DNA from: Nakamurella sp040546275
Lineage (GTDB): Bacteria; Actinomycetota; Actinomycetes; Mycobacteriales; Nakamurellaceae
DNA: 64,000 bases
Reading direction: 5' to 3'
NCBI RefSeq assembly: GCF_040546275.1
Contig: NZ_JBEPNO010000028.1
Span: forward strand, 1 to 64,000
A program made the translations under genes and the position numbers. Below, one piece after another: positions 52,385 through 61,428 of this stretch; positions within the stretch are counted from its first letter, which is position 1; the number at the start of each line of letters is the position of its first letter. The notes beneath the pieces are model-generated. The model worked only from the letters and a program-made list of their open reading frames with translations, was not told the DNA's origin and did not search any database.

Positions 52385-53322
52385 TCAGCTGGGTCCCGGG
52401 ATCTTCCACCGGGATAAGCGATCGCTGCATGCTCTCCACTGTGAACAGGACGCCTGGCCTACGGGCGTGCGATGGCGCTACCCTCAGTCGCGCATATGAG
52501 CAGACCTGCGAACTGGACTGCCAGCCGCAGTTCCCAACGAGTTTTCCCCCAGCATCGGGTTGGCTGTGGCCTGCGACAACCGCCGGCTTGAGGGCAACCC
52601 CAGTCCCGGCTGGGCCTGATGAACCGAGAACTGGACACCGAGACTCCTGACAAGACCCTGGCACGCCAGGACGAGGCTGCAAAGGTCATCGCCGGCGGCG
52701 GTAGGGGGACGGCCGCGTCATTGCCGAACACCTCTCCCCCATCGGCCGAATGATCACCATCGGTTGATCTGCTGACCGAGGGTCGAATCACCCGACTATG
52801 GTCTCCGAGGCGGCACCGCACTCCTCGCGATCGTAAAGAAATGATCCGCCAGCAGCGGTCCGATACCTATCCGTTGGCCGCCGCCACGGCCGAACTGGCG
52901 GATCGGACGAGTCTTCATCAGGTCGCGATCTCGGCCCTTGCCCTCCAGTTCGACGTCGGGGTCGGGATTGGGTTCGGCTCCCACCTGAGCACGCGCAGGC
53001 CAGGCGATCAGCACTATGCCCTCTGCCTCGCGAGACGGGCCGAGCCCAGGATCTTGGGTTCGCTGGACGGGCGCGACGCCATGCGTCCATTGCACCGGCG
53101 AACCTCTATCACCCAGCTGCCCCGGCACACCGCACTGCGACGACCTGCTACTCCCCCATGAATGGCACCCATGTTCCGAAACCCCACCAGCACTTCGGCC
53201 GAGCTTTGCCCAGATCGCCTCCATCGGACAGGGACACTTCAGTGGGGCTTGGACTCCTCAGTAGGCCTGTGGCCCACCACCGCAATAGAGGACTGACAAG
53301 GCACCGTCGAGGTGCGCGGATG

Positions 53323-53346
53323 GCAATGTTTCACGTGAAACATTGC
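53323..53346. promoter_or_regulatory. parS site 4, extended 24-bp palindrome
   Basis: The core (53327-53342) is flanked by GCAA and TTGC, extending the dyad to 24 perfect bp. It lies 962 bp from site 3 and about 1.1 kb from rsmG. Confidence 0.95.
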
Positions 53347-54403
53347 GCAGTCGCCTCGGTGGTCCTACCTGCCGCGCAGCTGAATGGATTCCCATAGATG
53401 CCAGCACCACGATTCGGAATGCTGGCGTTAGCCTGGCCAGGAAAAAGCGATTCCAATTCATCATCAGCGCTTTCGAATTCACATTTCCGCAGCCCTCACC
53501 CCCAACCGAGACAACCCGTATGCATCGAAGCAAGCGACTCAGACGGTTGTGATTCGATGGGAAACGAAACCGAAGCGAAACCGGTTCGATCGTTGAACGG
53601 CCTGTAGGAGACCGCTCGTTCATCAACTCCGGCGGTAACCACCAGCGTGCAGATTGCAGCCGATGACCACCGGGATTTGGTCGTGGCCCTCCCGCGGCGA
53701 GTCGCGGCCACCGTGACGACAGCCCCACACTTGGTCTCTGGGATGCAACCCCTGCCGGCTGTTCGCCACGCCTTGTCGGCACCCGCGAGCAGGTCGCCAA
53801 TGGCGACCACGCCTTCAGAAGCACAAATCATTCGCACCCGAAGGGCGGGACGGACGCGGTCGACGACGAGAGTCCGCATTCCTGTACCTCACCCCGATAT
53901 CGCTCCCTCGTAGTAACCTTTGGTGCCGACCAGGACGCCTTTCCGGACTATCACGCCAACCGGGGAAGAAACGTCACGGTGACAGTTGGGCTCAGCCCCT
54001 GCCGCGACCGAAGGCGTCCCTCGGGTCCAGCCTTTCGGCCCGGACCTCGATCGTCTCGGGTCCAGAACGGAGCCGCGTCGCGCAAGCAGCCGCCGGAAAG
54101 AATGCGTCCGGATCCAGACTCGTGACAATCGACGGGCCAAGCGATTCGCCGAAGCGATTGGCTGGCTGCATGGCCGGCCGCGTGGCGCTCTCCTCGAGAT
54201 TGCCGAAGGGTCGGCCCGCCGTGCGGGTACTCCGGCAGCGTCGAACACGAGGCAACGAAGCACGACCCAAGAATGCCGTCGATGTCAGCAGCCGGTCAAT
54301 AGCGTGCGTCCGACCGCTACTGTGCGGCAGTTTCCACCTGAGTGATCCAGGAAGACGAACATCTCGAGCCGAACTCGGGAGACAGGAGAGTCGAGAGATT
54401 CAA

Positions 54404-55111
54404 TCATGCCCGGCGCGACGGTTTGGCCTTTTTCGGTCGCCCGGCCGGGGCTGTCGCAATTCGTCGCCCGGAAATAACAACCGTCTCCGGATCGAGGGCT
54501 CCGGCACCCACGGTGAGGACCGCGAGGTCAACCAGTCCCGTCGCCTGCACGGCCAGACGGTCACGCTCGATCTCCTCTGCCGCGCTGGAACCCTTGAGCG
54601 CCAGTAACTTTCCACCAACTCGTAGGAGCGGCGCCGACCAGGCGGCGAGCTTGGCCAGTGGTGCCACAGCACGGGAGGTGACGACATCCGCGCCACCGCA
54701 TTCAGCCAGAACTTGTTCGGCGCGACCACGGATCACCCGGCAGTTCACGAGTCCGAGTTGATCCACCATTTCCTGGAGGAATATGCAGCGACGCTCCAGC
54801 GGCTCGACCAGATCGATCGAGCAATCGGGCCGCGCAATGGCCAGGGGAATTCCAGGCAAACCCGCCCCGGACCCGATATCGACCACCCGCTGGCCATTCG
54901 ACAACAGCGAACCGACGACCGCCGAATTCAAGATGTGCCGGGTCCACAATCGGCCGGCTTCACGCGGTCCGATCAAACCTCGAACAACGCCATCGGTGCC
55001 GAGCGCCAGCGCGTATCGCCGCGCAAGTCCGATACGGTCTCCGAACACGGCGAGGGCAACTGCCGGCTCGATCTCGACTCCACCAGCATCACCCTGGTCG
55101 CCGGTCATCAA
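54404..55111 (-). CDS. rsmG: 16S rRNA (guanine527-N7) methyltransferase RsmG (GidB)
   Basis: This protein of about 235 residues has the GidB motifs LWTRHILNSAVVGSLL, the SAM loop VVDIGSGAGLPGIPLAIARP, DLVEPLERRCIFLQEM, and the substrate/RNA region VVTSRAVAPLAKLAAWSAPLLRVGG...LLALKGSSAAEEI. It methylates G527 of 16S rRNA; loss gives low-level streptomycin resistance in other bacteria. ATG at 55111 and the adjacent ATG at 55108 are both possible. It follows jag by 62 bp on the minus strand; the next gene downstream, parA, is over 4 kb away. Confidence 0.95.
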   Translation of the reverse strand: MMTGDQGDAGGVEIEPAVALAVFGDRIGLARRYALALGTDGVVRGLIGPREAGRLWTRHILNSAVVGSLLSNGQRVVDIGSGAGLPGIPLAIARPDCSIDLVEPLERRCIFLQEMVDQLGLVNCRVIRGRAEQVLAECGGADVVTSRAVAPLAKLAAWSAPLLRVGGKLLALKGSSAAEEIERDRLAVQATGLVDLAVLTVGAGALDPETVVISGRRIATAPAGRPKKAKPSRRA

Positions 55112-55173
55112 TCTGCAGCCGGGAGCCGGGGGTCAGCAACCATCAAGACGACCACCACGGGAGCAAGCGTCCG

Positions 55174-55848
55174 TCAGGCAGCGGGGCTGATCACAACACG
55201 ACGGCGCGGCTCTTCGCCCTCGCTGGAAGACTCGACCCCGTCGACGGTGGCGACGGCGTCATGCACGATCTTGCGCTCGAACGGATTCATCGCGGGGAGC
55301 TTGAACGCCTCGCCGCTGTCCGCCACCTGCTCCGCAGTCGTGACTCCGAGCTCCGTCAGTTCCGTGCGGCGACGGGCACGGTAGCCCGCGACATCGAGCA
55401 TCAGCCGGGACCGCTGGCCGGTCTCGGCTGTGGCTGCCAGACGGGTCAGCTCCTGCAGAGCGTCGAGGACTTCACCGCGCTCACCGACGAGCTTGTCGAC
55501 ATCACCGTCACCGATGATGGACACCACGGCGCGCTCACCCTCGACATCCAGGTCGATGTCGCCGTCGAAGTCGAGGATGTCGAGAAGACGCTCGAGGTAG
55601 TCGCCGGCCGCATCACCTTCGGCGACGAGCAGCGCGTGCTTGTCGACCCGTCGGCTGGTCGTCGACGTTCCACTCGCCTCGGTGCCGTCCGACTCACCAC
55701 CATCCGACTCACCACCATCCGACTCGGGTGCGTTGAATTCACCTTCACCCTGATCGCCGTTCAGCTCTGTTTCGGACTGATCGACGGCAGCGGAGTTGGT
55801 CTCGACGTCCAGATCGTCGTCGGCGATGGTGGTCGTGTTCTCGCTCAT
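55174..55848 (-). CDS. jag: Jag/KhpB-like R3H-KH RNA-binding protein
   Basis: This 224-residue protein has an acidic disordered N-terminus with SDGGE repeats (residues 1-70), a KH-type domain (DGDIDLDVEGERAVVSIIGDGDVDKLVGERGEVLDALQELTRLAA) and an R3H domain near the end (VSS-type NPFERKIVHDAVATVDGVESSSEGEEPRRRVVI). Jag proteins bind RNA and influence envelope and ribosome maturation. ATG 55848 has GAGGT 7 nt before. It follows yidC by 99 bp in the conserved rpmH-rnpA-yidD-yidC-jag-rsmG order. Confidence 0.93.
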   Translation of the reverse strand: MSENTTTIADDDLDVETNSAAVDQSETELNGDQGEGEFNAPESDGGESDGGESDGTEASGTSTTSRRVDKHALLVAEGDAAGDYLERLLDILDFDGDIDLDVEGERAVVSIIGDGDVDKLVGERGEVLDALQELTRLAATAETGQRSRLMLDVAGYRARRRTELTELGVTTAEQVADSGEAFKLPAMNPFERKIVHDAVATVDGVESSSEGEEPRRRVVISPAA

Positions 55849-55947
55849 GGATCTACCTCTTCTGTTCGCGTGCAGGTTCGAAATTTCAGGAGGAAGCCGC
55901 CGCGACGTCACCTTCGCGCGGCACTGGTCCATCTCTGGGTGGACCGA

Positions 55948-57279
55948 TCAGCGCTGACCCGGCTTCTTCTTCTTGGCGGTGGTCTGCCTGGTTCCGGTCT
56001 TGGGCTTGGCTCCGTTCGACCCGTTCGTCGGAGCCGGGGCTGAAGTAGTCGACGTCGCGCCGGTCGCGGTCGCAGCAGTCTTGTTCAGCGATGGCCCGGA
56101 CCCGTTGGGCGAACCGTTGCCGTTGGACGACCCGTTTGACGAGCCGTTGCGGTTCGCGCCGGAAGTCGCAGACCCACCATTCGCGACCGGCCCAGCCTTC
56201 GGTGACGGCTGCACCACACGACGCTTGGATCCACTGCCGCGCGGCTGACCGTTGTACGGCTCGCCACTAGTTGCCGGACGGCCACCCGGCGTCAACGGGC
56301 GCGACGGAGTACCGGTCCGTGCGCCGGTCGGCTTCGCACCCGGTGCGGGCTTGGCCCCTGGGGCAGGTCGGCTCGCGGGTCTCGCTCCGGGCAACGGCTT
56401 GGTATACGTTCCCGCGGCCTTGGCTTCTTCGACGACCATCGATTCCGCGGCGATCTTCTTGTCCTGGATCCGGTGGGCGACGTACAGCTGGCCGAAGGTC
56501 CAGCTGTTGTTGGACAGCCAGTAGAACAGGATCGCGAGCGGGAAGAACGGACCACCGATGATGACGAACAGCGGGAACACGTACTTCATCAGCTTGTTCA
56601 TCAGGGCGGCCTGCGGCATGGCGTCATTGCCCGGACCCTGCATCTGCTGCTGACGCGCCACCGAGCGACGGCTGGTCAGGAACGTGGCAATACCGGCCAG
56701 GATGGTCAGCGGGATGCCGACGGCGATCACGGTCGACCGCACACCCTCCAGAGCGATGAGACCGACCTGATTCGGAGTAGAAACCGATGGCATCGTCATG
56801 AAGGCGGACAACGGAGCTCCGCCGAACAGCTTGGAATCCACGAACGAGGCGACATCCGACGCGCCGAAGAAGTAGTTCTCGCCCTGGTTGGGTCTGAACA
56901 TCTTGAGGACGTGGAACAGCCCGATGAACACCGGAGCCTGGACCAACGCGGGCAGACAGCCGCCCAGCGGGTTGACCCCGGCCTCCTTGTTGAACTTCTG
57001 CATCTCCTCGGCGAGCCGCGTCTTGTCGTCCTTGTACTTCTCGCGGATCTTCTTGAGCTCAGGAGCGACGGCCTGCATCTTCATCTGCGAGTTCATCTGC
57101 TTCATGAACGGCTTGAACAGCAGACTCCGCAGGGTGAAGACGAGGAAGACGACAGAAAGCACCCAGGCCCACGCGTTGTTCGCGCCGAGCACCGAGCCGA
57201 AAACCTTGTGCCACACCCACATGATCCCGGAGACCGGGTAGTAGATGTAGTCGAGGGAGAAGAAGTCAAAACTCTTCAC
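55948..57279 (-). CDS. yidC: Membrane protein insertase YidC
   Basis: This 443-residue protein has an N-terminal TM (IYYPVSGIMWVWHKVFG), the conserved cytoplasmic coiled coil with MQAVAPELKKIREKYKDDKTRLAEEMQKFNKEAGVNPLGGCLPALVQAPVFIGLF (the KYKDD and GGCLP region), and five TM helices in all, ending NSWTFGQLYVAHRI. The 150-residue C-terminus is a long Pro/Ala/Gly/Ser-rich, basic tail typical of actinobacterial YidC and may contact ribosomes. GTG 57279 overlaps the yidD stop (GTGA). Confidence 0.95.
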   Translation of the reverse strand: MKSFDFFSLDYIYYPVSGIMWVWHKVFGSVLGANNAWAWVLSVVFLVFTLRSLLFKPFMKQMNSQMKMQAVAPELKKIREKYKDDKTRLAEEMQKFNKEAGVNPLGGCLPALVQAPVFIGLFHVLKMFRPNQGENYFFGASDVASFVDSKLFGGAPLSAFMTMPSVSTPNQVGLIALEGVRSTVIAVGIPLTILAGIATFLTSRRSVARQQQMQGPGNDAMPQAALMNKLMKYVFPLFVIIGGPFFPLAILFYWLSNNSWTFGQLYVAHRIQDKKIAAESMVVEEAKAAGTYTKPLPGARPASRPAPGAKPAPGAKPTGARTGTPSRPLTPGGRPATSGEPYNGQPRGSGSKRRVVQPSPKAGPVANGGSATSGANRNGSSNGSSNGNGSPNGSGPSLNKTAATATGATSTTSAPAPTNGSNGAKPKTGTRQTTAKKKKPGQR

Positions 57280-57662
57280 GCGGCATTGCTCCGGGGGTTC
57301 GGCGCTGCGGCTGTCGCCGGCCGCGCATCTGGGTGGAACTCGGCGCAGGTCGCCGCTGGTATTTGGCCGATTTCACACGTGCCGGCCACGGAATTCACAA
57401 TGACTGAACTTCCGGAGCGGCTCTTGCGTTCCCGAGCGGGTGGAACTGGATCCATGCCGCCGGAGTGCCACGGGTGGCAGCGCCCCAGCCGACGGATAGC
57501 CAGCCAGGTCCCGCGCAGCGCACCATGCTCGATCAGCGCCTCGGCCGCATAGCTACTGCAGGTCGGGTAGTACCGGCAGGTGGCCGGAAGGCTGGGGGAG
57601 ATCTGTCGCTGGTAGAACCGAATCGGTCCGAGCAGGAGTCGTGCCGGGAGCGACGCACTCAT
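57276..57662 (-). CDS. yidD: Membrane protein insertion efficiency factor YidD
   Basis: This protein has the YidD core LLGPIRFYQRQISPSLPATCRYYPTCSSYAAEALIEHGALRGTWLAIRRLGRCHPWHSGGMDPVP (residues 9-73), including the three conserved cysteines. The 55 residues after it are unusual C-terminal additions of low complexity. It overlaps rnpA and yidC by 4 nt each (ATGA and GTGA) and assists YidC-dependent insertion. Confidence 0.93.
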   Translation of the reverse strand: MSASLPARLLLGPIRFYQRQISPSLPATCRYYPTCSSYAAEALIEHGALRGTWLAIRRLGRCHPWHSGGMDPVPPARERKSRSGSSVIVNSVAGTCEIGQIPAATCAEFHPDARPATAAAPNPRSNAA

Positions 57663-58099
57663 GCCGACCCTCCATTCCTCGTACCGACAGTCTTGGACCG
57701 AGCATCAGCGAACCGAGCATCACTGGACCGAGCAGCGTCGGCACGGATGCCCTCGGACCTCGCCTTCCGGACCGCCGCCGAGATGCCGGCGCCGAGATCC
57801 AACGCCAGTTCAGCGCTGGTGGCCCCAGCCGCCGAGGGTAGCGCTCGGATGACGATCGCGAATCCCGGAGCCAAACCAGAAAGCTGTTCTCGCACCAGAG
57901 GCCGCAGCCGCCGGGTGACCTGGTGGCGGACAACCGAATTCCCGACCTTCCCGGAAACGACAAAACCGGCGCGTGGTGGTCCGTCATGCCCGGTGGGCAG
58001 GAGGTGGATCACCAGACGCCGGGTGCCGGCACGCCGACCGCCTCGCACGACCGCCGCAAAATCTGCCGCGGTTCGTAGACGTGAGTCTCCTGGCAGCAT
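57659..58099 (-). CDS. rnpA: Ribonuclease P protein component
   Basis: This protein has the RnpA basic core SRLRTAADFAAVVRGGRRAGTRRLVIHLL, the FVVSGKVGNSVVRHQVTRRLRPLVREQ motif (the RNRVKRxxR-equivalent that binds the RNA subunit) and a fold strand GFAIVIRALPSAAG. It is 146 residues, longer than the usual 110-120 because of a C-terminal Ser/Arg/Ala tail. With RNase P RNA it trims tRNA precursors. Its stop overlaps yidD (ATGA). It follows rpmH by 33 bp. Confidence 0.94.
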   Translation of the reverse strand: MLPGDSRLRTAADFAAVVRGGRRAGTRRLVIHLLPTGHDGPPRAGFVVSGKVGNSVVRHQVTRRLRPLVREQLSGLAPGFAIVIRALPSAAGATSAELALDLGAGISAAVRKARSEGIRADAARSSDARFADARSKTVGTRNGGSA

Positions 58100-58131
58100 C
58101 AGGGACGGATCAGCGAGAGATCGTCCGGGTG

Positions 58132-58269
58132 TCAGGCCGAGATCTCGTCGCGGCCCTTGCGGCGACGGGCCGACAGGATCGCGCGACCCGCACGGGTACG
58201 CATGCGAAGACGGAAGCCGTGGACCTTCGCCCGGCGGCGGTTGTTCGGCTGAAAGGTGCGCTTGCTCAC
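58132..58269 (-). CDS. rpmH: 50S ribosomal protein L34
   Basis: This 45-residue protein starts at GTG 58269 and reads SKRTFQPNNRRRAKVHGFRL...RKGRDEISA, the full L34 signature (KRTFQPNNRRR). It leads the minus-strand operon. It is short enough to be missed by length cut-offs. Confidence 0.97.
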   Translation of the reverse strand: MSKRTFQPNNRRRAKVHGFRLRMRTRAGRAILSARRRKGRDEISA

Positions 58270-58391
58270 GGTGATCTCTCCAAGGTTCGAACTACGGGAC
58301 TACGTGCTCCGCCGGGTCGGCGGGGACAGCAGGGCGGATCGATTCCGACCAACCGCAACGCCGACCATCGCCAGAGCACTGCCGTCGGTCA

Positions 58392-58435
58392 GCACTTCTT
58401 CGGAAGGAAAAAGTGCATCTTGCACTGGCGTGCAA
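58392..58435. promoter_or_regulatory. Palindromes in the rpmH leader region
   Basis: GCACTT (58392-58397) pairs with AAGTGC (58411-58416), and TTGCAC (58420-58425) with GTGCAA (58430-58435) around TGGC. Both lie 120-165 bp upstream of rpmH and could be regulator sites or leader hairpins of the ribosomal-protein transcript. Confidence 0.35.
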
Positions 58436-58711
58436 ACGGCATGCAACAGCCCGGCACCGTACGGGTCTTGTCACCAGGGTAGAGACTCACAGCCCCGGGG
58501 GTCAAACCAGACCGGACCACCCGATCGCGACACGCCGGTCCAGATGCTTGCCTCGTTCGGCCACCTTGTGGGAAGGGCCGGAGTGTTGTTAGCGTTCCCC
58601 GGCCATGACCCGCAGAACCCGGGTCGCTCGCCACCCTCGAACGCTCTCCGGGACCACGTACTTCCAGTGGTTCCCACCCGACAGCTGACTTCGCAGTCTG
58701 CCGTGTCATAG

Positions 58712-58766
58712 TTATCGACCCTTACGCCGATAGTTATCCACACACGGTGGACAACCCTGTGGATGG
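58712..58766. promoter_or_regulatory. DnaA-box cluster upstream of dnaA
   Basis: TTATCGACC (58712-58720), the perfect TTATCCACA (58734-58742), GGTGGACAA (58746-58754) and TGTGGATGG (58758-58766) lie within 55 bp immediately before the dnaA start. They suit DnaA autoregulation or a part of the origin. The last two form part of a 17-bp motif repeated in oriC. Confidence 0.8.
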
Positions 58767-58800
58767 ACGACGGCTCAGCAGGAGAGGGAGGGATTTGCCA

Positions 58801-60447
58801 GTGCCCGACGAACCTGCCGACCTGCAAAATGTCTGGCAGCAAGTGGTCGCGGACCTCTCGTCCTCGCTGACCTCGCATCAACGGGCCTGGCTCGCCATCA
58901 CCGACCTCGTCGGCCTCATCGGCACGACCGCCCTGATCGCCGCGCCCTCCGGCTTCGCCCGCGACACCATCGAGCGGACCCTGCGCGAACCGATCACCGC
59001 AGCGCTTTCCGATCGGATGCAGCTGCCCATCTCCCTGGCGGTCACCGTCAGCGAAAGCGCAGCCGCCGGCGAGACCGGCCAATTGGGACTCCCACTGGAC
59101 GGCACCGGGACGCATGGCGGCCTCCCGAACGGCAGCATGAGCGGGCCCGGGCACATCTCCGAGCAGACCACCAAGAGTGCGACTGTCCCTCATCAGCAGT
59201 CGCTGGGTCAGCATTCGCCGACCGGGTCGAACGGTAGCTACTCGAACGGGCACGCCCACGGCATCAACGGTGGGCTGAACGGTTTCTCCTCGCCGTCCCG
59301 GGACGAGTCCGACGACGATGACGTCGACGAGGAGGCCGATGCCCTCGCGACGGTGACCGAGATCTGGCCGACCTACGCAGTGCGCCGCGATTCCGCGCCG
59401 GCCAGCTCGGCGCAGACCAGGTTGAACGAGAAGTACCACTTCGAGACGTTCGTCATCGGGTCGTCGAACCGGTTCTCGCATGCGGCGGCGGTCGCGGTGG
59501 CCGAAGCGCCGGCAGTGGCCTACAACCCACTGTTCATCTGGGGTGATTCCGGTCTGGGCAAGACCCATCTCCTCCACGGCATCGGGCACTACGCGCAGCG
59601 GCTGTTTCCCGGCATCCGGGTGCGGTACGTCTCGAGCGAAGAGTTCACCAACGACTTCATCAACTCCCTGCGTGACGACCGCAAGGTCGCGTTCCAGCGC
59701 CGGTACCGGGACGTCGACATCCTGCTGGTCGACGACATCCAGTTCCTCGAGGGCAAGGAAGGCACCCAGGAGGAGTTCTTCCACACCTTCAACACCCTCT
59801 ACAACGCCAACAAGCAGATCGTCATCTCCTCGGACCGAGCCCCGAAGCGGCTGGAAACGCTCGAAGATCGGCTCCGGACGCGGTTCGAATGGGGTCTGAC
59901 CACCGACATCCAGCCGCCGGAGCTCGAGACCCGCATCGCGATCCTGCGCAAGAAGGCCTCGCTCGACGGGCTCAACGCTCCTGACGACGTCATGGAGTTC
60001 ATCGCCAGCCGGATCGAACGGAACATCCGCGAGCTCGAGGGCGCGTTGATCCGGGTGACCGCCTTCGCCTCGCTCAACAAGCAACCGGTCGACCTGTCGC
60101 TGGCCCAGATCGTGCTGCGGGACCTCGTCCGCGATTCGGTGTCCAACGACATCGACGCCGCAACGATCATGGCAGTGACCGCCGAGTACTTCGGGGTCAC
60201 CCTCGACGAGCTGTGCGGACAGTCCAAGACCAGGGCCATCGCGTCCGCACGGCAGATCGCCATGTACCTGTGCCGCGAACTGACCGACCTGACGTTGCCC
60301 AAGATCGGCAACACCTTCGGCAACCGCGACCACACGACCGTCATGCACGCCGCCAAGAAGATCCGTACCGAGATCGCCGAGCGCCGGCAGACCTACGACC
60401 ACGTGCAGGAGCTTTCCGCACGCATCCGGGACCGCTCGCGTCGCTGA
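58801..60447 (+). CDS. dnaA: Chromosomal replication initiator DnaA
   Basis: This 548-residue protein has domain I (DLQNVWQQVVADLSS), a long variable linker (about residues 95-205), AAA+ domain III with Walker A GDSGLGKTHLL (about 250-260), Walker B LLVDDIQFLEGKEG, sensor and arginine-finger segments, and domain IV with the box-reading helix LTLPKIGNTFGNRDHTTVMHA. It opens oriC and recruits the helicase. GTG 58801 is chosen because GGGAGGG lies 8 nt before it; a GTG at 58747 would extend it but falls in the DnaA-box region. The gene precedes oriC. Confidence 0.97.
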   Translation: MPDEPADLQNVWQQVVADLSSSLTSHQRAWLAITDLVGLIGTTALIAAPSGFARDTIERTLREPITAALSDRMQLPISLAVTVSESAAAGETGQLGLPLDGTGTHGGLPNGSMSGPGHISEQTTKSATVPHQQSLGQHSPTGSNGSYSNGHAHGINGGLNGFSSPSRDESDDDDVDEEADALATVTEIWPTYAVRRDSAPASSAQTRLNEKYHFETFVIGSSNRFSHAAAVAVAEAPAVAYNPLFIWGDSGLGKTHLLHGIGHYAQRLFPGIRVRYVSSEEFTNDFINSLRDDRKVAFQRRYRDVDILLVDDIQFLEGKEGTQEEFFHTFNTLYNANKQIVISSDRAPKRLETLEDRLRTRFEWGLTTDIQPPELETRIAILRKKASLDGLNAPDDVMEFIASRIERNIRELEGALIRVTAFASLNKQPVDLSLAQIVLRDLVRDSVSNDIDAATIMAVTAEYFGVTLDELCGQSKTRAIASARQIAMYLCRELTDLTLPKIGNTFGNRDHTTVMHAAKKIRTEIAERRQTYDHVQELSARIRDRSRR

Positions 60448-61428
60448 CGCCGCACGATCCGAGACATCAAGCAGCACAACGGCTTCTTTCGGGCCGAGGC
60501 GACGCTGTCCACGGCCGCGGAACGCTCGGCCGCCACATCGGCGACCAACGCGATGGACTGTTCCCCGTGCCTCGCCGCGGGCACAGTGCACGTCGCCGGG
60601 CCTGCCAGCACCTCCGTAGACCGCCACGCGCCCCCAGAGCGCCGCCAGTGACACCAGAGCGCGCCCGGGACCGATCACCCCGCGCCGAACCGGGATTTCA
60701 GGTCCCACACGACCGAGCACGAGACACACCAACCTCGCCGCGCGGGATCCGCCACGCCGAGCGAGGACCTCATTTCCAAGATTTTTCGGTATGCACATCG
60801 TGTGGACAACCCTGTGGACAAGTGGGGACCAAACGGGGACAACCTGGCCGCCGGCCGATCCATCCCCAATCGAGAAAGTTGTCCATCGGTCCGGTGCCTG
60901 GTCCCGTCCCCACCACGCCACGCCTGCCGGGCTGCGCCGATGGCCCTCGGTCCACACCATCCACAGCACTTACTATTACTGCTGTTTTCTTCCTCTAGAG
61001 AGAGGTACTTCAACAGTCTGTGTGTGGATCGAGTCGCCGAGGTCCGCGAACGGAATGCCCCGGGGGTGACGCACTGGTCGGGTTGGCCGTACGGTTGCAC
61101 TCCCCGGTCCGGAATCCCCCGCCGCCTCCGCCGAGCAAACGTCCGTGAGAAGCCTGCAGCCGAGCCCGTCCCCGCACCGTCCCGACCACTGCCCCGCACA
61201 GTCACCGCACCACCCGCAGCACGGCCCGCATCACCCAGTATCGCCCCAGCCCCGATCATCACCACCACAGTGGATCACCCCCCACCGACAGCCATCCTGA
61301 CCTGCGATGATCGGTCGAACACCCGAGAACCAGCACCAGCCAGAGACCAGCCCAGCACGCAACCAGCACCACCCGCCAGCCCTCGAGCGGCCGCCGAGCC
61401 GCGGTCGATGGCCATTTTCGGAGGATCG
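60448..61428. other. oriC: Probable replication origin oriC between dnaA and dnaN
   Basis: This 981-bp spacer contains several DnaA boxes: TGTGGACAA at 60801-60809 and 60813-60821, CGGGGACAA at 60835-60843, TTGTCCATC at 60879-60887, CCATCCACA at 60957-60965 and TGTGGATCG at 61023-61031. An AT-rich stretch at 60966-61012 (TTACTATTACTGCTG) is a candidate unwinding element. Its position between dnaA and dnaN is the usual actinobacterial origin. The open frame running through it toward dnaN has no protein signature. Confidence 0.85.

Larger units (their letters stand above)
50876..54403. other. About 3.5 kb without recognisable genes, carrying three parS sites
   Basis: No open frame here matches a protein family I recognise, and the candidate frames overlap one another on both strands with inconsistent codon use. 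Together with the repeat array and parA promoter it makes up the 4.1-kb spacer (50268-54403) between parA and rsmG. Three parS sites sit at about 1-kb spacing. The segment at 53400-53500 is locally AT-richer than the rest. The simplest reading is an expanded noncoding centromere-like region. Confidence 0.7.

Noticed and set aside
58471..60969. Long minus-strand open frame (832 codons) opposite dnaA
   Set aside because: It mirrors the codon bias of dnaA and has no domain; a shadow of high-GC coding sequence.
60802..61428. N-terminal extension of dnaN through oriC
   Set aside because: The extended frame covers DnaA boxes and an AT-rich region and shows no conserved protein; dnaN homology starts at 61429 with a good ribosome-binding site.
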